Source: an uncultured Candidatus Melainabacteria bacterium
Lineage (GTDB): Bacteria; Cyanobacteriota; Vampirovibrionia; Gastranaerophilales; Gastranaerophilaceae
Assembly: GCA_934699705.1 (NCBI GenBank)
Contig: CAKUXD010000003.1
Coordinates: 37,261-101,260, forward strand
DNA length: 64,000 nt
Reading direction: 5' to 3'
The translations under genes and the position numbers were made by a program. The notes beneath the pieces were generated by a model. That model was not told the origin of the DNA. It saw only the letters and a program-made list of their open reading frames with translations, and did not search any database. This document shows, one piece after another, positions 9,049 to 17,536 of this stretch. Each line of letters begins with the position of its first letter. Positions within the stretch are counted from its first letter, which is position 1.

Positions 9049-10059
9049 TTAAAACAAAATATGATATAAATAATACAAACTTGCAGAGATAATCATACAC
9101 ATAGGAATAGTCATAACCCACGCAAATATAATATTTTTAACAATTCCCCATTTAACTTGATTTGCATGCATAGTCGAGCCAACACCCATTATTGACGTTG
9201 AAATAACGTGTGTTGTAGATAATGGAATACCAAAATGCGAAGCTGCTATAATTATTGATGCTGCTGATGTTTCAGCTGCAAAGCCGTGGATAGGTTTTAG
9301 ACGAATAATTTTACTTCCAATTGTTTTAATAATCTTCCAACCTCCAGACATTGTCCCCGCAGCCATTGTAATAGCACACGCAATTACAACGTATTTTGGA
9401 ATTTCTAAATCGCCAGAGGAAGTGCCAACTACTCCACAACTAAACAATGCCAACGATATTATCCCCATTGTTTTTTGAGCATCATTTGTACCATGGCTTA
9501 AAGCCATTAAACCAGCAGAGATTAATTGATACTTTCTAAAATGTTTATTTACCCAATCCGGAGAACTTTTGTAGAATAACCACAATAAAAGTAACATAAA
9601 TAAAAAACCTGCAATAAATCCAAAAACAGGAGATGTAAACATTGGAATAATAACTTTATCTACCAATGACATAACTTTTACACAGCCAAAACCAGCATGT
9701 ATTATTGCAGCTCCAATTAAGCCACCTATTAATGCGTGCGAAGAACTTGAAGGTAAAGCAAAATACCAAGTTATCAAATTCCAAATAATTGCCCCTAAAA
9801 GAGCAAAGAATAAAACTTTTAAGGTTACAACTGAAGAATCAACAATTCCAGAACCTATTGTTTTTGCAACATGTGTTCCTAATAAAGCACCCACCATGTT
9901 AAGCACTGCACTTATGATTACTGCTTGTTTTGGTGTTAAAACCTTTGTAGAAACTATTGTTGCTATTGCATTTGCACAGTCATGAAATCCGTTTATATAT
10001 TCAAAAGCAAGTGCTGCAATAATTACTAAAAATAATACTAATATTATATGAATGTCCAT
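9049..10059 (-). CDS. pit: PiT-family inorganic phosphate transporter
   Basis: A 336-residue integral membrane transporter for inorganic phosphate, driven by protons or sodium. The N-terminal repeat has GFHDCANAIATIVSTK and the C-terminal repeat has ALSHGTNDAQKTMG, the two inverted copies of the PiT signature that form the substrate path. About ten hydrophobic segments are visible. It lies 2 bp downstream of a DUF47 gene, the usual partner of low-affinity Pit transporters, so the two form an operon closed by the terminator at 8988-9026. Confidence 0.93.
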   Translation of the reverse strand: MDIHIILVLFLVIIAALAFEYINGFHDCANAIATIVSTKVLTPKQAVIISAVLNMVGALLGTHVAKTIGSGIVDSSVVTLKVLFFALLGAIIWNLITWYFALPSSSSHALIGGLIGAAIIHAGFGCVKVMSLVDKVIIPMFTSPVFGFIAGFLFMLLLLWLFYKSSPDWVNKHFRKYQLISAGLMALSHGTNDAQKTMGIISLALFSCGVVGTSSGDLEIPKYVVIACAITMAAGTMSGGWKIIKTIGSKIIRLKPIHGFAAETSAASIIIAASHFGIPLSTTHVISTSIMGVGSTMHANQVKWGIVKNIIFAWVMTIPMCMIISASLYYLYHILF

Positions 10060-10061
10060 TT

Positions 10062-10703
10062 TTACCCCTGTCTTAAAATAATATTCATAACCTCATCAGA
10101 AACTGCATAACAACTGTCCAGTGCAACTTCCATGTCTTTGTAAATATCTTTTAATTTTATAACATCAATCGTTTCAAAATCTCCTGAGAATAAATCTTTT
10201 ATCGCAGAGTTTATAATTTCATCGCCTCTCATTTCAATTTTTTTCATTTGTAGATTACTTGCGGTAATTTTTTTGATTTGAGGAACTTTTTTGACTGTTT
10301 TTATCATAGAATGTAACTCGTCAGTTGCTTTTAAAAGTTCCACCCCATGTTTTTTCATATCATCATTAAAAACTTCTATATTATAGAGGTTTAAATTTAA
10401 ACAAACTCTAACTATTCTTTTTGTAATTTTGTTTATCAAGGAAATTATTTTTTGAATATCCTCAGGCTCCATTGGAGTTACAAAAGTGCTATTTAATTTT
10501 TTAAATGTTTCTCTTAGTATTGTTGCACTTTCCTTCTTTAATTCTTTTGCCTGCAAAATTGATTTATCAGAAACATTTGTTGCAAGAATATCATTTAATA
10601 ATTTTGCCGATTGCATACTTACTTCTGTACATTTTTCAAATAAATCATAAAATACTTCATTTTTTGGTGGTAGTAAGTAGTTCATTAAGTTAAATTTACC
10701 CAT
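10062..10703 (-). CDS. DUF47 / PhoU-like accessory protein of the phosphate transporter
   Basis: A 213-residue, almost all-helical cytoplasmic protein of the DUF47 (YkaA, PhoU-like) family. The N-terminus MGKFNLMNYLLPPKNEVFYDLFEKC is typical of the family, and the C-terminus KDIYKDMEVALDSCYAVSDEVMNIILRQG has the second PhoU-like acidic helix. Members bind metal clusters and are thought to control the Pit transporter, with which it shares an operon (2-bp gap). A long perfect inverted repeat lies 28 bp upstream. Confidence 0.88.
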   Translation of the reverse strand: MGKFNLMNYLLPPKNEVFYDLFEKCTEVSMQSAKLLNDILATNVSDKSILQAKELKKESATILRETFKKLNSTFVTPMEPEDIQKIISLINKITKRIVRVCLNLNLYNIEVFNDDMKKHGVELLKATDELHSMIKTVKKVPQIKKITASNLQMKKIEMRGDEIINSAIKDLFSGDFETIDVIKLKDIYKDMEVALDSCYAVSDEVMNIILRQG

Positions 10704-10730
10704 TTTTTATCCTTTCTTTTTTTTACTAAA

Positions 10731-10770
10731 AAAATAATCTTAGTTAATAGTTATTAACTAAGATTATTTT
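10731..10770. promoter_or_regulatory. Forty-base perfect inverted repeat upstream of the pit operon
   Basis: Arms of 19 bp (10731-10749 and 10752-10770, containing TAATCTTAGTTAA and its complement) around a 2-bp centre, 28 bp before the DUF47 start codon. It could be an operator for a phosphate-responsive regulator, a 5' leader hairpin, or the terminator of a lost plus-strand gene; it lacks the T-run expected for a strong terminator on the minus strand. Confidence 0.6.
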
Positions 10771-11053
10771 CAAATCGTACTAAATTTTATTTTGTTATAT
10801 TTAATTGTACTTGCCAGTACAAATTTTAACTGTTGTTTTATAAAAATATATTTGTTATACAGAGATTTCAGACTTTTTATTATAAGTCGTTTTTCATAAA
10901 GTTTCAGTCTTTTTTTATATTTCTTCAACATGACCAATTTATTAATATCTCCACTTAGATACTATCAAATAAAAATAGAAAATCAACAAATAAATTATTT
11001 ATTTTATTATAAATTTTTCATTCAAAATACTAAAAAAATTATATTCTTCAAAT

Positions 11054-11239
11054 TTAGTAAAATAAGTAATTTGTGTTACTAGCAAATTTTGCAGTTGCTT
11101 CTTCAATTGACACTTTGTGTGATTTTGCATATAACATCTTCCCCTTGATTAAATTTTTCTTTACACTGTACAAGGATGCTTTATGAACATATAGAATACA
11201 TTCCTGATGGTCTTCACCCAAATTGCAGATGTTATATTC
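11054..11239 (-). pseudogene. C-terminal fragment of an unidentified gene
   Basis: An open frame of about 61 codons ending in TAA, preceded by an in-frame stop and with no plausible start until an internal ATG 31 codons from the end. The peptide (with stretches such as LGEDHQECILYVHKA and KSHKVSIEEATAKFA) has protein-like composition. I take it as the tail of a gene destroyed by rearrangement at the edge of the mobile region. The family is not recognised. Confidence 0.35.
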
Positions 11240-11627
11240 TTAAATGCTTGGGGTTTATTTGGGACATTTGAATTGTAATTAATTAGCCTTTGTTCCCTAA
11301 CATGTTTGGAACACAGCGGTTTTATCCAGATTGACTGAAAGTGGACGAAAGGTAACTTTTTGTCCACTTTCTGTCACAAAAAAGTCTGGTATAAATCCGA
11401 GCAAATCGCTAAAACTCAAACACACCATATATTTTAGCGATGACACATTCAGGACAAAAAAGTTTCATTTGAAATTGTAATTTTTTAAGTCGGAAGAAAG
11501 TCGGAAGTATTTATTACATTTGAATATCAGTAAATTTTCCCACTATAATGTATTACAAAATAACTAAAATTAACTTTAAAATATATCGATTTCAGTCAAG
11601 AATAATGATATTTACAAACAAATTCTA
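11240..11627. repeat. Gene-free edge of the Mu-like module with inverted repeats and CGGAAG motifs
   Basis: Holds two perfect 10-bp inverted repeats, GAAAGTGGAC/GTCCACTTTC (11336-11345 and 11361-11370) and ATCGCTAAAA/TTTTAGCGAT (11405-11414 and 11432-11441), then two copies of GTCGGAAG (11489-11496 and 11500-11507). The GTCGGAAG motif also borders the other side of the transposase module (17153-17160, inverse orientation) and begins each 55-bp repeat at 31-34 kb. I see no gene here. It is a plausible left transposon end, but the exact terminus is not resolved. Confidence 0.45.
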
Positions 11628-12554
11628 TTAGCAAAATTCTTTGAGAAATTCATCTAAATTCATTATTTTTTTGTCCTTTGTATTAGCATATATGTGTTTA
11701 AAACAAGCTTTCATGAAAGTATCGTGAGTTTTTCCATCATCTGTGAGTAATATATCAAAATTATTCATATGTGCAATGTACGTAGTATCATTTGGTGTAT
11801 CTTTATCAACTTTTTTACCTTGAATTAGGCAATAGTCAATTAAAAAATCATCTGCCTTAAATTTACGAAAAGCAAAACTATTTTTAGGGATTTCGTAGTT
11901 TACAATTTTACGAAAGTTTCTTAGTGATGTTTCTCCAAGATTAAAACGATGTAATACACTTGCAACATTACTACATCTCCACCAAAATCTTAGTAAAGAT
12001 ATAAAGGTATTTTGGTCAAATTCTTTTTGTTTATGTAGAAATATATTCATTTCATTTACCGCAAAATTATATTTATATATAAAATTGTAGCAATATTTCT
12101 TCCACATTATTACATTGTACACTTTAATATCATCTTTTAACTCATCAAAAAATATTTGAAGATTATTTGTTGTATTTATTTTAAATATATGAGATTGTTC
12201 TACATCATATTCATAAATTTTGTTATCTTTATCATTGTAATAGTATATATCTTTAACTTTTGCTGCACTATATATTTGCGTCCACTTAAAGCCACTTTTT
12301 AATTCCTTTTCAATTACCTCTGAAGCTGCATCAATTATATCATTTTCGCAATATTCTTTTATAAAATCTACATAATAATTATAATCTTCATAAAGATTAT
12401 TCTTATACAAAAACGGTAATCTCTGTTTTAATAATGTTTCAGTAGCATAAAACTTTAGAGTCTTTCCTATTTTTGGTTTTATGTTACTCTTTTTTATTAA
12501 TTCAATTTTTTCTCGTTTTAATATGTTAACGTCAACAATTATTTTTTTTACCAT
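11628..12554 (-). CDS. PIN-like domain protein, possible toxin or cargo of the Mu-like element
   Basis: A protein of 308 residues, unknown as a whole. It begins MVKKIIVDVNIL and ends with FLIDYCLIQGKKV, DTPNDTTYIAHMNNFDILLTDDGK and a final helix. The spacing of acidic residues at the start (VDVN) and near the end (D..Y...A...D.LLTDD) is that of a PIN-type RNase, with a large helical insertion between. I start it at the ATG at 12554, just after GTGAG; an ATG four codons upstream is possible. It lies 27 bp after the Fic gene in the same direction and may act with it. Fold assignment is by eye and moderate. Confidence 0.55.
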   Translation of the reverse strand: MVKKIIVDVNILKREKIELIKKSNIKPKIGKTLKFYATETLLKQRLPFLYKNNLYEDYNYYVDFIKEYCENDIIDAASEVIEKELKSGFKWTQIYSAAKVKDIYYYNDKDNKIYEYDVEQSHIFKINTTNNLQIFFDELKDDIKVYNVIMWKKYCYNFIYKYNFAVNEMNIFLHKQKEFDQNTFISLLRFWWRCSNVASVLHRFNLGETSLRNFRKIVNYEIPKNSFAFRKFKADDFLIDYCLIQGKKVDKDTPNDTTYIAHMNNFDILLTDDGKTHDTFMKACFKHIYANTKDKKIMNLDEFLKEFC

Positions 12555-12581
12555 ATACTCACACATTTTAGTTATAAAATA

Positions 12582-13637
12582 TCAATCTTTCGTATACCAA
12601 GCTCCACGGGTTTTTCCGTGTTTTGTAAGGTAATTATTTTCAACCAAACTTGATAAATGTTTTTTGATTGTATTTATATTTGTTCCTGTTAATTCAGACA
12701 ATTCAGATATTGTTGCCCTGTCTTTTGTTTCAAAAACTTCCATGATTTTTGCTGATATTTCCGGCAAATCTAAATTAGATTTAACGGAAGTATTTGCGTG
12801 TTCAATCTTATATTCAAGTCTTATTTTTTGCTTTTGCAAGGTTTTCAAGAAAAACATCAACCATGGTTCGTAATCAGGTTCTTTATTTAAAGTCGTTTGA
12901 GTTTGTCTTAAAGCCCTATAATAACCCTCTTTATTATCTTCAATTATTGATTCTGTTGAACTATAAGGCACATACGCATAGCCAGATTTTAGCAATAAAA
13001 GGTTCGTCAACGCTCTTGATAATCTACCATTTCCGTCTTGAAATGGGTGAATAGCAAGAAAATTTACTACAAAAACCCCAATAACTATCAATGGGTGATA
13101 ATATCTCTCCGACAAATTTTTATTAGTCCATTCAACAAGTTCTTGCATTTTTAAAGGAGTTTCAAATGGCGTTGCTGTTTCAAATACCACTCCAAGTTCT
13201 TTACCTTCGCTATCATATGCTGCTACTGCATTTGAAATCTTTTTGTATTCGCCTTTGTGTTTTTCATCTTTTGATGAATATTCAAGCAAAATTTTGTGTA
13301 ATTGTTTTATATAATTTTCTGATAATGGGATAACTTCCCAATCTTCAAAAATTGTGTCAGCAAGTTTTGCATAACCAGCAACTTCTTCTTCATCACGATT
13401 TGCAAAAGATTGTTTGTTGATTCTTGATAAAAGTTCTTCTACTTGCTTATCGTTTAGTTTGTTGCCCTCAATACGGTTTGAAGAACCAACACTTTCAATA
13501 GTTGCAACCTTTTTTAATGCTCTTAATTTTTCAGGAGCCATTTTGCCCAATAACTTCCAAGAACCTTTAAACTCATCAATTTCAGAGATAATTGAAAGCA
13601 TTTGATTTGATATTTTTATATCTAAATTTTCTAACAT
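12582..13637 (-). CDS. Fic-family AMP-transferase with C-terminal winged helix
   Basis: A 351-residue Fic protein, expected to transfer AMP (or another phosphate-linked group) from a nucleotide to a hydroxyl on a target protein. The active-site motif HPFQDGNGR is at residues 197-205. An N-terminal inhibitory helix with SNRIEG (Ser53, Glu57, Gly58) matches the (S/T)xxxE(G/N) self-inhibition motif of class II Fic enzymes. Residues about 290-351 form a winged-helix DNA-binding domain (TISELSELTGTNINTIKKHL). Direct repeats lie 15 bp upstream. It is downstream of the transposition genes, where it looks like cargo, and just upstream of the PIN-like gene. Confidence 0.88.
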   Translation of the reverse strand: MLENLDIKISNQMLSIISEIDEFKGSWKLLGKMAPEKLRALKKVATIESVGSSNRIEGNKLNDKQVEELLSRINKQSFANRDEEEVAGYAKLADTIFEDWEVIPLSENYIKQLHKILLEYSSKDEKHKGEYKKISNAVAAYDSEGKELGVVFETATPFETPLKMQELVEWTNKNLSERYYHPLIVIGVFVVNFLAIHPFQDGNGRLSRALTNLLLLKSGYAYVPYSSTESIIEDNKEGYYRALRQTQTTLNKEPDYEPWLMFFLKTLQKQKIRLEYKIEHANTSVKSNLDLPEISAKIMEVFETKDRATISELSELTGTNINTIKKHLSSLVENNYLTKHGKTRGAWYTKD

Positions 13638-13651
13638 ATCGTACCCAATTA

Positions 13652-13670
13652 GACCTAATACGACCTAATA
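13652..13670 (-). promoter_or_regulatory. Direct-repeat operator candidate upstream of fic
   Basis: GACCTAATA occurs twice, at 13652-13660 and 13662-13670 (TATTAGGTC on the coding strand), one helical turn apart and 15 bp before the fic start. The Fic protein has its own winged-helix domain, so autoregulation at this site is plausible. Confidence 0.45.
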
Positions 13671-13685
13671 GTATATTATTTTTAT

Positions 13686-14474
13686 CTAATTGTCAATAAT
13701 GTTGCTAAACCTTAAATCGTCAAACATATAATTTGTTAAACCGAGTTCTTGTTTTATTTTATAAAAATCTTTTCTTATTTTTTGCCTTAAGGATTTCTTT
13801 TGTTGTTCATCACCCGTCAAAACGGTGTTCAAAGGCTGTTTTAATATAATTAAATTTTCAACAATCGGAAGCAAGTATGGATATTTCTTTTTAAGAACCT
13901 TAAAAAGCTGTGCCAATTGCTCCGATGTTAAAATCTGGATTTGTCTTTTAGGAATATTGGCAACTCTTTTTACTTCATAAACACATGTTTTATCAATATA
14001 TCCTTCATTTTGGAAATGTTTTATTATTTGATTTAAAAGAGTAAGAATATTTTTAACTCTGCGTTCTGACACCTTGTTTTCTTGCAAATATTTTTTAAAG
14101 TTTTGAATATCATGAATAGATATATTTTTGAGTTTGAATGTCTTAAAATACGGAATAATTTTTGAATAAACAAAAGTTTTATATGCCTGATAAGACTGCT
14201 CTGTGAGTATTTGTTGTTTTATTTTCAAAAATATTTCACAAGCTTGAACAACTGTAATATCAGAATTTTTACTTTGGATATTTTTATCAACAATTCTGAA
14301 TTTATCATCAGTTTTTATCACTTCTACGTATTCAAACTTACTTCCAACCTGCTTTATATTTTCAGACTCTTGCAAAAATTTTCCGGCTACATCAGGGTCA
14401 ATCTCGCAAAACATAACAACATCGTCTAGCGTGAATGATTTTAGTCTTTTTGCGACCTTGAGTATTTTATCCAT
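13686..14474 (-). CDS. Tyrosine-recombinase-like protein without catalytic residues, in the transposition operon
   Basis: A 262-residue protein of unclear role. The first 55 residues look like a small winged helix (LKSFTLDDVVMFCEIDPDVAG). Residues about 90-175 resemble the SAM-like core-binding domain of phage integrases (TEQSYQAYKTFVYSKIIPYF, then a long helical pair). ILTSEQLAQLFKVLKKKYPYL matches the opening of an integrase catalytic domain. After that the arginine box is missing, only FDDLRFSN recalls the HxLRH box, and there is no tyrosine segment. It is probably a DNA-binding partner rather than a recombinase. Its ATG overlaps the MuB-like stop by 8 bp with AGGAG upstream, so it is translationally coupled. 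Confidence 0.6.
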   Translation of the reverse strand: MDKILKVAKRLKSFTLDDVVMFCEIDPDVAGKFLQESENIKQVGSKFEYVEVIKTDDKFRIVDKNIQSKNSDITVVQACEIFLKIKQQILTEQSYQAYKTFVYSKIIPYFKTFKLKNISIHDIQNFKKYLQENKVSERRVKNILTLLNQIIKHFQNEGYIDKTCVYEVKRVANIPKRQIQILTSEQLAQLFKVLKKKYPYLLPIVENLIILKQPLNTVLTGDEQQKKSLRQKIRKDFYKIKQELGLTNYMFDDLRFSNIIDN

Positions 14475-15153
14475 TTAGAATCTCCTGAGTTATATTTTCA
14501 TCAATTTGCATTAAGCCGTTTGCCTGTGCAACTTTTTCAAAAGCATCAATTGTATTCACAATTTGCCTGAAACTTTTGGCTCTATTATGAATCAAATGTA
14601 CCGCCTCTTTTGTTATGTCTATCTCTGAGATTTCTTCTGTAATTTGCTTAATATCTAAATATTCAAATTCGGTAAAATTATAAATCTCTGAAATTCTGTC
14701 AAACAAATGCGTATGTTTTTTGAGTTTGTGTTTAGCTAGCTGCATTCCGACCAGGATTATTGGCACTCCAGTTTCATCGTGTAAATCCCGGAGTGTTTCA
14801 ATTGTCCTAAAATCTTTTAGCAGATAATCAATTTCATCAGCTATAATCATCTGTGGATGTGTTTTCAAAGCATTGACACATTGTCTGAAAATATCCGCGG
14901 TATAAAATCTTGGAATTTCATCAAGTTCTTTTGCAATTTCTTCCAACATCCACTTTGGACTCATAGAATTTGTTGCTCTAATATAAACAGCATCATATTG
15001 TATTGACAGATATAAAGCAGTTTTTGTTTTACCAAGTCCTGCGTTGCCATAAACCAAGCCGATTTTAGATATATTATCCGGCTTGTTTTTCAGGTTATGA
15101 ATCAGATTAATAAATCCTTTGACATTCTTAGTCAGTACGAATTTTGGTTTCAT
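14467..15153 (-). CDS. MuB-like AAA ATPase (transposition target protein)
   Basis: A protein of 228 residues with the P-loop GNAGLGKT early in the chain and Walker B MIIADEIDYL, followed by the sensor-1-like ILVGMQL. This matches the AAA+ ATPases (MuB, TniB, IstB, TnsC group) that choose target DNA and activate a DDE transposase. I start it at ATG 15153 because GGAG lies ten bases upstream; it then overlaps the transposase 3' end by 26 bp. The C-terminal helical part (KEAVHLIHNRAKSFRQIVNTI) fits the AAA lid. It acts with the MuA-like protein encoded immediately upstream. Confidence 0.85.
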   Translation of the reverse strand: MKPKFVLTKNVKGFINLIHNLKNKPDNISKIGLVYGNAGLGKTKTALYLSIQYDAVYIRATNSMSPKWMLEEIAKELDEIPRFYTADIFRQCVNALKTHPQMIIADEIDYLLKDFRTIETLRDLHDETGVPIILVGMQLAKHKLKKHTHLFDRISEIYNFTEFEYLDIKQITEEISEIDITKEAVHLIHNRAKSFRQIVNTIDAFEKVAQANGLMQIDENITQEILNG

Positions 15154-17125
15154 ATTCTTTGAACTCCTTTGATTTTTTATATTCTGTAAGCCAAATTCTA
15201 TCGTCATTACATGTGCAGCCGTACTCCATTAGGTATTCATATCTTTCCCTACTTGTTTTGAACAACGGCTTAACCGCAGGATTATATTTCTCCGGCTTTT
15301 CTTTTTTGTTTTCTATTTTTGGAATAATCGGCGGAGGTAAAAATTCTTCTTCTTTAGCTATCTCACATTTCAAGATTTCCAAATCTTCAATATTCAAAAA
15401 TTTTTTACAAGCTTTTATTGTCTTGTTTTTAAGTTGTTTTTGTTTTTGAATTTTCTGCTTGTAATCTTCAATATCATTAATCTCTCCGGTATAGTGAGCA
15501 AGCGGATGTGTAAGTGTAATCCTTTCCGCTCTGCATAAAAATTTACCGGATATTGTATAAACATTGATATAACTTAAATCAAACAAACTATATTTTATTA
15601 TGACTTTTTGCCTCAAACCATAAAGAGCATCATTGTAATAATCAGATTTCAAGAACCTTATTCCCTGACTTGTGATAGTTTTGATTTCTTGAGCCAGCAT
15701 CAAGTCATCAAGTTCTCTTGGATTAATTCCCTGCCTTTCAATACTATCAAGCATTTCTTTTATGCTTTTTGTCTTATCATTTGGGCACGGCAGAGAATTT
15801 TTATATTCAAGCCAGCTATTTATCATTTGTATTGTCTGTTGAATTGTGGGGATAAATTTAGTATGGATTTTCGAGTGGAATTTTTCGTTTCTTTTTAATC
15901 TTGCGGGTTTATTTTCAATATTTGTTCCGATATAACTCGGAAGTAATTTTTCAAAACTTTCCTGCATTTCTAAGAAGAATCTTTCGATAACTTTAGCTCT
16001 GGCATTATATGGATTAGCAAAAACTGTTGTTATACCGAGTTTCTCGTAAATGCCTTTTAGACCAATTTCATCGAAATTAGCACTTCCTAAAAAGTACTTA
16101 CCCCTGAAAGCTCTGCCATTATCAAGATAAACAAAATTCGGAATTTTACCCAGATTCAATATTGCATTACGGAGAGCTGATGCAATATTCTGCGTGTTTT
16201 CTTCTATCATTATTTCATACCCGATAAGTGCAGTTGATTTCCAATCCAAGAATCCTATTAATGTTGCTCTGCAGGGTTTACCGGTAAACGGATTTATTAC
16301 CTGAAAATTTAATCTTTTCCCATCAGCAACCAAAACTTCTCCGACTTCAATCTTTGAGATATCCCTTTTTATATGCGGAATAACTTCTTCTTTTAAGGCT
16401 TTTTCTCCATCACGAAGGAGAGTCCACTTGTCAAAATAATTTGCTTTATACCAATTCGCAAATTTTCTGAAAGTTGGCGGAGCAGGAATATATTCCGCAC
16501 CCTGAGTTTTTAAAACATATTGCGTTAAAGATATAGCTTTCCCGATACTGAATTTATTCGGGTACAGAAGCAGTTTCAAAAATATCTGTTTTTCGTACTC
16601 CGTAAGACAAGTTCTTGAATAATCTTCATAATGATAATTTGGGATTAAAAGTTCATAGTTATTACTGTTTCCTAAAATCCTTTTCCACCTTTGAAGTGTG
16701 CCTATTGAAACATTCCCAAGTTTTGCATAAATCTCAGGATACAAAACTTGTGCATTATACGCACTCAAAAAATCCTTATCAAATTGTGTTTTATTCTGCT
16801 GATTTTTTCGTTCTTGTTTCCAGAGGTTCAATAAATCCAATCTTGCAAGTGCAATAACTTTTGCTTTATCGGGTTTGTGAAAATTTGTTGGTGTAGGAAG
16901 TTGTTTAACTTCATAAGTCGGAATAATTTTTGAATAATATTTTTCCTGAAGCACCGGCTCAATGCTTGATAACAAAATCTCAAAACTTCTTCCGCCTTTG
17001 ATAGTTATTTCTCGAGTAATATATTTACCTTTTGACAGCCTGATCGCACGTGTACTTACTCCTTTTAGTTCTGCTAATTCCTTGATTGTAATGTATTTTT
17101 CGTCTGTCATAACACTAATATTCAT
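15128..17125 (-). CDS. Mu-like DDE transposase (MuA family)
   Basis: A 665-residue transposase that cuts and joins element ends. Residues 8-66 form the Mu-type DNA-binding domain (ITIKELAELKGVSTRAIR, then GRSFEILLSSIEPVLQEKY). A second helical DNA-binding region follows (about 90-230). The RNase H-fold core has Asp268 (VADGK), Asp335 (YLDNGRAF) and Glu381 (AKVIERFF), close to the positions of the DDE triad in phage Mu A (269, 336, 392). The C-terminus beyond about 560 is basic and helical, as expected for the ATPase contact. Either ATG 17125 or ATG 17110 may be used. A divergent HTH gene lies 135 bp upstream. Confidence 0.9.
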   Translation of the reverse strand: MNISVMTDEKYITIKELAELKGVSTRAIRLSKGKYITREITIKGGRSFEILLSSIEPVLQEKYYSKIIPTYEVKQLPTPTNFHKPDKAKVIALARLDLLNLWKQERKNQQNKTQFDKDFLSAYNAQVLYPEIYAKLGNVSIGTLQRWKRILGNSNNYELLIPNYHYEDYSRTCLTEYEKQIFLKLLLYPNKFSIGKAISLTQYVLKTQGAEYIPAPPTFRKFANWYKANYFDKWTLLRDGEKALKEEVIPHIKRDISKIEVGEVLVADGKRLNFQVINPFTGKPCRATLIGFLDWKSTALIGYEIMIEENTQNIASALRNAILNLGKIPNFVYLDNGRAFRGKYFLGSANFDEIGLKGIYEKLGITTVFANPYNARAKVIERFFLEMQESFEKLLPSYIGTNIENKPARLKRNEKFHSKIHTKFIPTIQQTIQMINSWLEYKNSLPCPNDKTKSIKEMLDSIERQGINPRELDDLMLAQEIKTITSQGIRFLKSDYYNDALYGLRQKVIIKYSLFDLSYINVYTISGKFLCRAERITLTHPLAHYTGEINDIEDYKQKIQKQKQLKNKTIKACKKFLNIEDLEILKCEIAKEEEFLPPPIIPKIENKKEKPEKYNPAVKPLFKTSRERYEYLMEYGCTCNDDRIWLTEYKKSKEFKEYETKIRTD

Positions 17126-17136
17126 CGCTCCGAACG

Positions 17137-17183
17137 CGGAAGATTGGAACTGTTTCCGACTAACTTTGTATCAATCGGACACA
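17137..17183. promoter_or_regulatory. Candidate transposon end / control region beside the transposase
   Basis: Contains a CGGAA/TTCCG stem, the motif TTTCCGAC (17153-17160) that also opens each 55-bp repeat at 31-34 kb, and TTTGTATCAATCGGACACA (17165-17183), which is 18/19 identical to 32185-32203 and 16/19 identical to 31356-31374. It lies between the transposase gene and the divergent HTH gene, so it may hold an element end, the two promoters, or both. Confidence 0.4.
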
Positions 17184-17260
17184 CTTGCTTTATCGCAAAA
17201 CAGAGTTAAAATGTGTGTACCCAAATACTCACCCCCCCCAATTAATTTTAAGGAGTTTTT

Positions 17261-17536
17261 ATGCGTAAAGAATTGAGAAAACAAATTGAATTACTTGAAC
17301 AAAAAATGTCAAAAAGTCCTAATAATATGAAAGGTGGCGGAAGTCATTTTTTGTATCGTAGAGAAAGAATGATACGTTTTAAAATGCTGCAAAAAAATAT
17401 GCCGCAAAAAATGCTTGCTAAAAGATTGAACCTAACCGAAAGCTATATCTCTAAACTTATCACCGGCCAACGGTACAACCAAGATTTTGAAAGATACATT
17501 ATTCATATTTTGGATGTGAATTATTGTTGTATTTGA
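17261..17536 (+). CDS. Small helix-turn-helix regulator divergent from the transposase
   Basis: A 91-residue basic protein. The first 45 residues are charged and helical. The rest is a Cro/CI-type helix-turn-helix (MPQKMLAKRLNLTESYISKL) with a short tail. AAGGAG sits 5 bp before the ATG. By position, divergent from the MuA-like gene across the putative element end, it is a good candidate for the repressor or early regulator of the element, as c and ner are in phage Mu. Its 3' end overlaps the opposing gene at 17521 by 16 bp. Confidence 0.7.
   Translation: MRKELRKQIELLEQKMSKSPNNMKGGGSHFLYRRERMIRFKMLQKNMPQKMLAKRLNLTESYISKLITGQRYNQDFERYIIHILDVNYCCI

Noticed and set aside
11161..11367. Minus-strand 68-residue open frame
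   Set aside because: No ribosome site and poor composition; it overlaps the more protein-like fragment in another frame.
15128..17125. IS21 IstA/IstB pair as identity of the transposition module
   Set aside because: The N-terminal Mu-type DNA-binding domain, the DDE positions near those of Mu A and the third coupled gene fit the Mu-like group better.
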